This document shows, in pieces, positions 24,711-26,416 of a DNA stretch of 26,416 nucleotides (positions are counted from its first letter, which is position 1; each line of letters begins with the position of its first letter). Source of the stretch: DAIDKA01 sp035943195 (lineage in GTDB: Bacteria > Pseudomonadota > Gammaproteobacteria > Steroidobacterales > Steroidobacteraceae); NCBI GenBank assembly GCA_035943195.1, contig DASZCK010000036.1:1-26416 (forward strand), given 5' to 3'. The notes beneath the pieces are model-generated. The model did no database searches. It was not told where the DNA came from and saw only the letters and a list, made by a program, of their open reading frames with translations. The position numbers and the translations under genes were made by a program.

Positions 24711-25232
24711 TCAGGCCTTGGTCGCGGGCGACAGATGGCCCCAGATGTGGTCGTAGGCGATCAGACGCCCGAGGATGATGATGCAGCCCCACAGCACGAA
24801 GGTCAGCATCGCTGCCAGGCGCACCGATGGGCGAGCCGTAAGCGTGTGCTCCCATTTCGAGCCGTCCTGTCTGACCGATCTTTGGAACAGGACCGAGACC
24901 ATGGCCAGAATCGCCACGCAGAGCATCTTCAGCCAGAAGGAGAGTGTGACCAGCTCGCGCACCGGTTCGGCAACGATCAGCAGTCCGCCGCTTGCCAGCA
25001 GCAGCAGCAGCGCACCCGTCAGCCACGGGCCGAAGCGGCGTCGAGTGTCCGCCACGGACAGGTCCGTTCCCACCCAGCCCAGCACCCGCAAAGCAAGCAT
25101 CAGCCCCGATCCCACGGCCGTGCCGATGCCGATGATGTGCAGGGATTGGATGACCGGGACCGTCCAGGCTTCGTGGAGCTGCAGATAGACGCTGGGAACC
25201 GTGGTGGAAAGCCAATCCGCAAAGTCTTTCAC
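24711..25232 (-). CDS. DUF6644-family membrane protein (copy 1)
   Basis: A 173-aa inner-membrane protein with four likely helices, shorter than its neighbour because it lacks the Pro/Ala-rich tail. Matching landmarks: IQSLHIIGI with His32, ALRVLGWVG, and FWLKMLCVA before helix 3. The two genes differ enough to be old paralogues kept together, probably as a heterodimer. GTG start with GGGG about 9 bases upstream. It follows the DUF6152 gene by 27 bases. No function is established for the family. Confidence 0.8.
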   Translation of the reverse strand: MKDFADWLSTTVPSVYLQLHEAWTVPVIQSLHIIGIGTAVGSGLMLALRVLGWVGTDLSVADTRRRFGPWLTGALLLLLASGGLLIVAEPVRELVTLSFWLKMLCVAILAMVSVLFQRSVRQDGSKWEHTLTARPSVRLAAMLTFVLWGCIIILGRLIAYDHIWGHLSPATKA

Positions 25233-25259
25233 GACACGCTACCCCGAGGCCCAGGCATT

Positions 25260-25727
25260 TTAGAAACTGGGGGCGCCCAGAATTTCGTGACCCTCGACGG
25301 AATCACAGGCCTTGCCCGGGGCCGGCGGCATCTTCCAGGGACACTTGGCCACGCCGCTGGCGCCGGCCTTGGATCCGAAATCAGTGCCTTCGCGCAGGGG
25401 GTTCACCTTGACGCTGATGATGGTCCCGGCCTTCATGGTATCGGCGGTAATGCCCTGTTCGGCCACGGCGGCCGCGCCCGCCATCTCGATGCCGTAGGCG
25501 TGATATTTGCCATCGGCGTTCTTCTCAAGCTTGCCGTCGGCGCCGATCAGGTAGATATGCAGCTCGGCATGGTTCGCCTGGGCGACGAACTGGTACACGA
25601 CGCCGGTCAGGACCAGCATTTTGGTCTGGTCGTACATCGCAAACGAGTGATGCGCGAAGCTCGGAACGGCCGCCAATGCCGCGCCGGCGGCCACGAGCGC
25701 CCGGGTCAGAATCGATCTGCTCTTCAC
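25260..25727 (-). CDS. DUF6152-family secreted protein
   Basis: A 155-aa exported protein. It has a twin-basic N-terminus and signal peptide (KSRSILTRALVAAGAALAAVPSFA, cleavage at AFA-HHS about residue 25). The mature start HHSFAMYDQTKMLVLTGVV is the DUF6152 signature, and NHAELHIYL follows. The His-rich mature N-terminus may bind a metal or haem, by inference only. Starts with GTG behind AGGGGA (6-7 bases). It is the first gene of the operon with the two DUF6644 proteins, an association repeated in other genomes as far as I recall. Confidence 0.82.
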   Translation of the reverse strand: MKSRSILTRALVAAGAALAAVPSFAHHSFAMYDQTKMLVLTGVVYQFVAQANHAELHIYLIGADGKLEKNADGKYHAYGIEMAGAAAVAEQGITADTMKAGTIISVKVNPLREGTDFGSKAGASGVAKCPWKMPPAPGKACDSVEGHEILGAPSF

Positions 25728-25839
25728 TCACATTCCCCTATGGTTCCAGGTGCCCGCTCGCGCGGTATCTTGACGGCTAGCGCCCCCGCCTTCAACCGCC
25801 CAGCGCAGTGAAGGTGCTTTCGCCATCCGCAGGGGGAGT

Positions 25840-26250
25840 TTAGGCAAGTGTTTGACGCCCTTGCAAATGTCGGGACAGCCCGTCGGCGGGCGAGTCCCAC
25901 GCCGGCGCGTCCTGCATCCAGATGTGGTCGACCGGCGCCGCCAGTGCCGGGTCCTCGAGCGAGCACACGGTGATATCGACCTCCAGGGGACGCTGTGTAT
26001 TGCGGTACGTCAGCGGGGTGCCACAGTTGCCGCAGAAGGTCCGCTGCACACCCGGCGAGGAGGCGAATTCACGGGGTGTCGCGCCCGTAAATGCCAGGTC
26101 CACGTTCCTGACGGTCAGCCAGCCGACCGCGTGCGCAGCGCAGGCACGCCGGCAGGATTCACAATGGCACAATGTCGGTGGATACAGCAGTGGCCCGCAG
26201 CGGTACCGGATGGCGCCACACAGACAATGCCCTGTCAGGATTTGAGTCAT
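25840..26250 (-). CDS. GFA-family zinc protein (CENP-V/GFA domain)
   Basis: A 136-aa member of the glutathione-dependent formaldehyde-activating (GFA) family. Zinc ligands are visible: CLCGAIRY (Cys9, Cys11), LCHCESC (Cys28, Cys30, Cys33) and FCGNCGTPL with the last Cys pair. The closing DHIWMQDAPAWD is also typical. Most members have no proven enzyme role and should not be read as formaldehyde-activating enzymes. The ATG at 26250 is chosen because the longer ORF to 26400 has an Ala/Gly-rich extension that is the shadow of the divergent gene. Its start codon overlaps that gene's ATG on the other strand. TAA stop at 25840-25842. Confidence 0.88.
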   Translation of the reverse strand: MTQILTGHCLCGAIRYRCGPLLYPPTLCHCESCRRACAAHAVGWLTVRNVDLAFTGATPREFASSPGVQRTFCGNCGTPLTYRNTQRPLEVDITVCSLEDPALAAPVDHIWMQDAPAWDSPADGLSRHLQGRQTLA

Positions 26251-26416
26251 GAGACACCCGGAACCATTTTCGCACCTGAGTCCCTGCCGGGAGTATGCCT
26301 GGGTCGGGATTGCGCTGGTGCTGGTGGCACTGGCGGGCGAGCCGGCCGCCGCCGCCGGCCCCGGGCCGACGCCTGCGGCGGCCCCGCTGTCGGCTCCCAC
26401 CGAGGCAATCCAGGAG
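26249..26416 (+). CDS. N-terminus of a secreted or membrane-anchored protein, partial
   Basis: Fifty-six codons are visible before the window ends. The product starts MRHPEPFSHL, has a hydrophobic stretch WVGIALVLVALAG (residues 18-30), then AAAAG that suits signal peptidase, and an Ala/Pro-rich spacer. An AGGA lies about 8 bases before the ATG. The ATG overlaps the start of the divergent GFA gene, so any promoter for one lies inside the other. Function cannot be seen. Confidence 0.55.
   Translation, partial: MRHPEPFSHLSPCREYAWVGIALVLVALAGEPAAAAGPGPTPAAAPLSAPTEAIQE

Noticed and set aside
1..26416. CRISPR arrays, tRNA or rRNA genes, integrase-type recombinase
   Set aside because: Read for regular short repeats, tRNA-like ends and integrase motifs; none found. 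The only recombination gene is the broken IS5 transposase.

Overview
The window is high-GC bacterial DNA from a Gram-negative organism, because it carries LPS heptose genes (hldD, gmhB), an exosortase and several periplasmic proteins. The E. coli-type hldD, a YceH-family gene beside glmS and the DUF6152/DUF6644 cluster suggest a gammaproteobacterium. A Steroidobacteraceae/Nevskiales-like lineage is only a guess, and no rRNA or tRNA is present to settle it.

Layout. (1) 1-6876 is a cell-envelope region: gmhB (cut by the window edge) and hldD on the minus strand, a GT4 glycosyltransferase and a polytopic membrane protein on the plus strand, an XrtD-like exosortase fused to EpsI on the minus strand, a WcaF-type acetyltransferase, and a GT2 glycosyltransferase. 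These supply LPS-core heptose, modify surface polysaccharide and process exosortase-sorted proteins. (2) 6981-10102 holds glmS, a yceH homologue and a small secreted protein with its own promoter. (3) 10133-12951 holds a cupin and a VOC protein, an AraC-type regulator, and a divergent O-methyltransferase (OMT). (4) 12961-20637 looks like an inserted segment. It is bounded by an 88-bp direct repeat (87/88 identical) of the 3' end of the OMT gene. It carries a secreted Asp-box protein; a compact three-gene operon encoding a transthyretin-like/Ig-like carrier, a small Ig-like protein and a 794-aa two-domain peptidoglycan hydrolase; and a decayed IS5-family element with exact ends (15-bp inverted repeats, CTAA target duplication). 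(5) 20639-25727 is a close-packed minus-strand run: DUF6152, two DUF6644 membrane proteins, an unrecognised 455-aa secreted protein, a GNAT acetyltransferase and a DHA2-type MFS exporter. (6) A GFA-family zinc protein and the start of a secreted protein diverge from overlapping start codons at the right edge.

The best candidate for an undescribed system is the operon at 14554-18808. Its products lack obvious Sec signals. They combine a module typical of type VI secretion spike or effector proteins with repeated Ig-like modules and a protein containing both an amidase_2 domain and an M23-like domain. This suggests a mobile antibacterial or cell-wall-targeting cassette. The N-terminal domain of the carrier is not recognisable to me. 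The function is inferred from domain motifs only; no searches were run.
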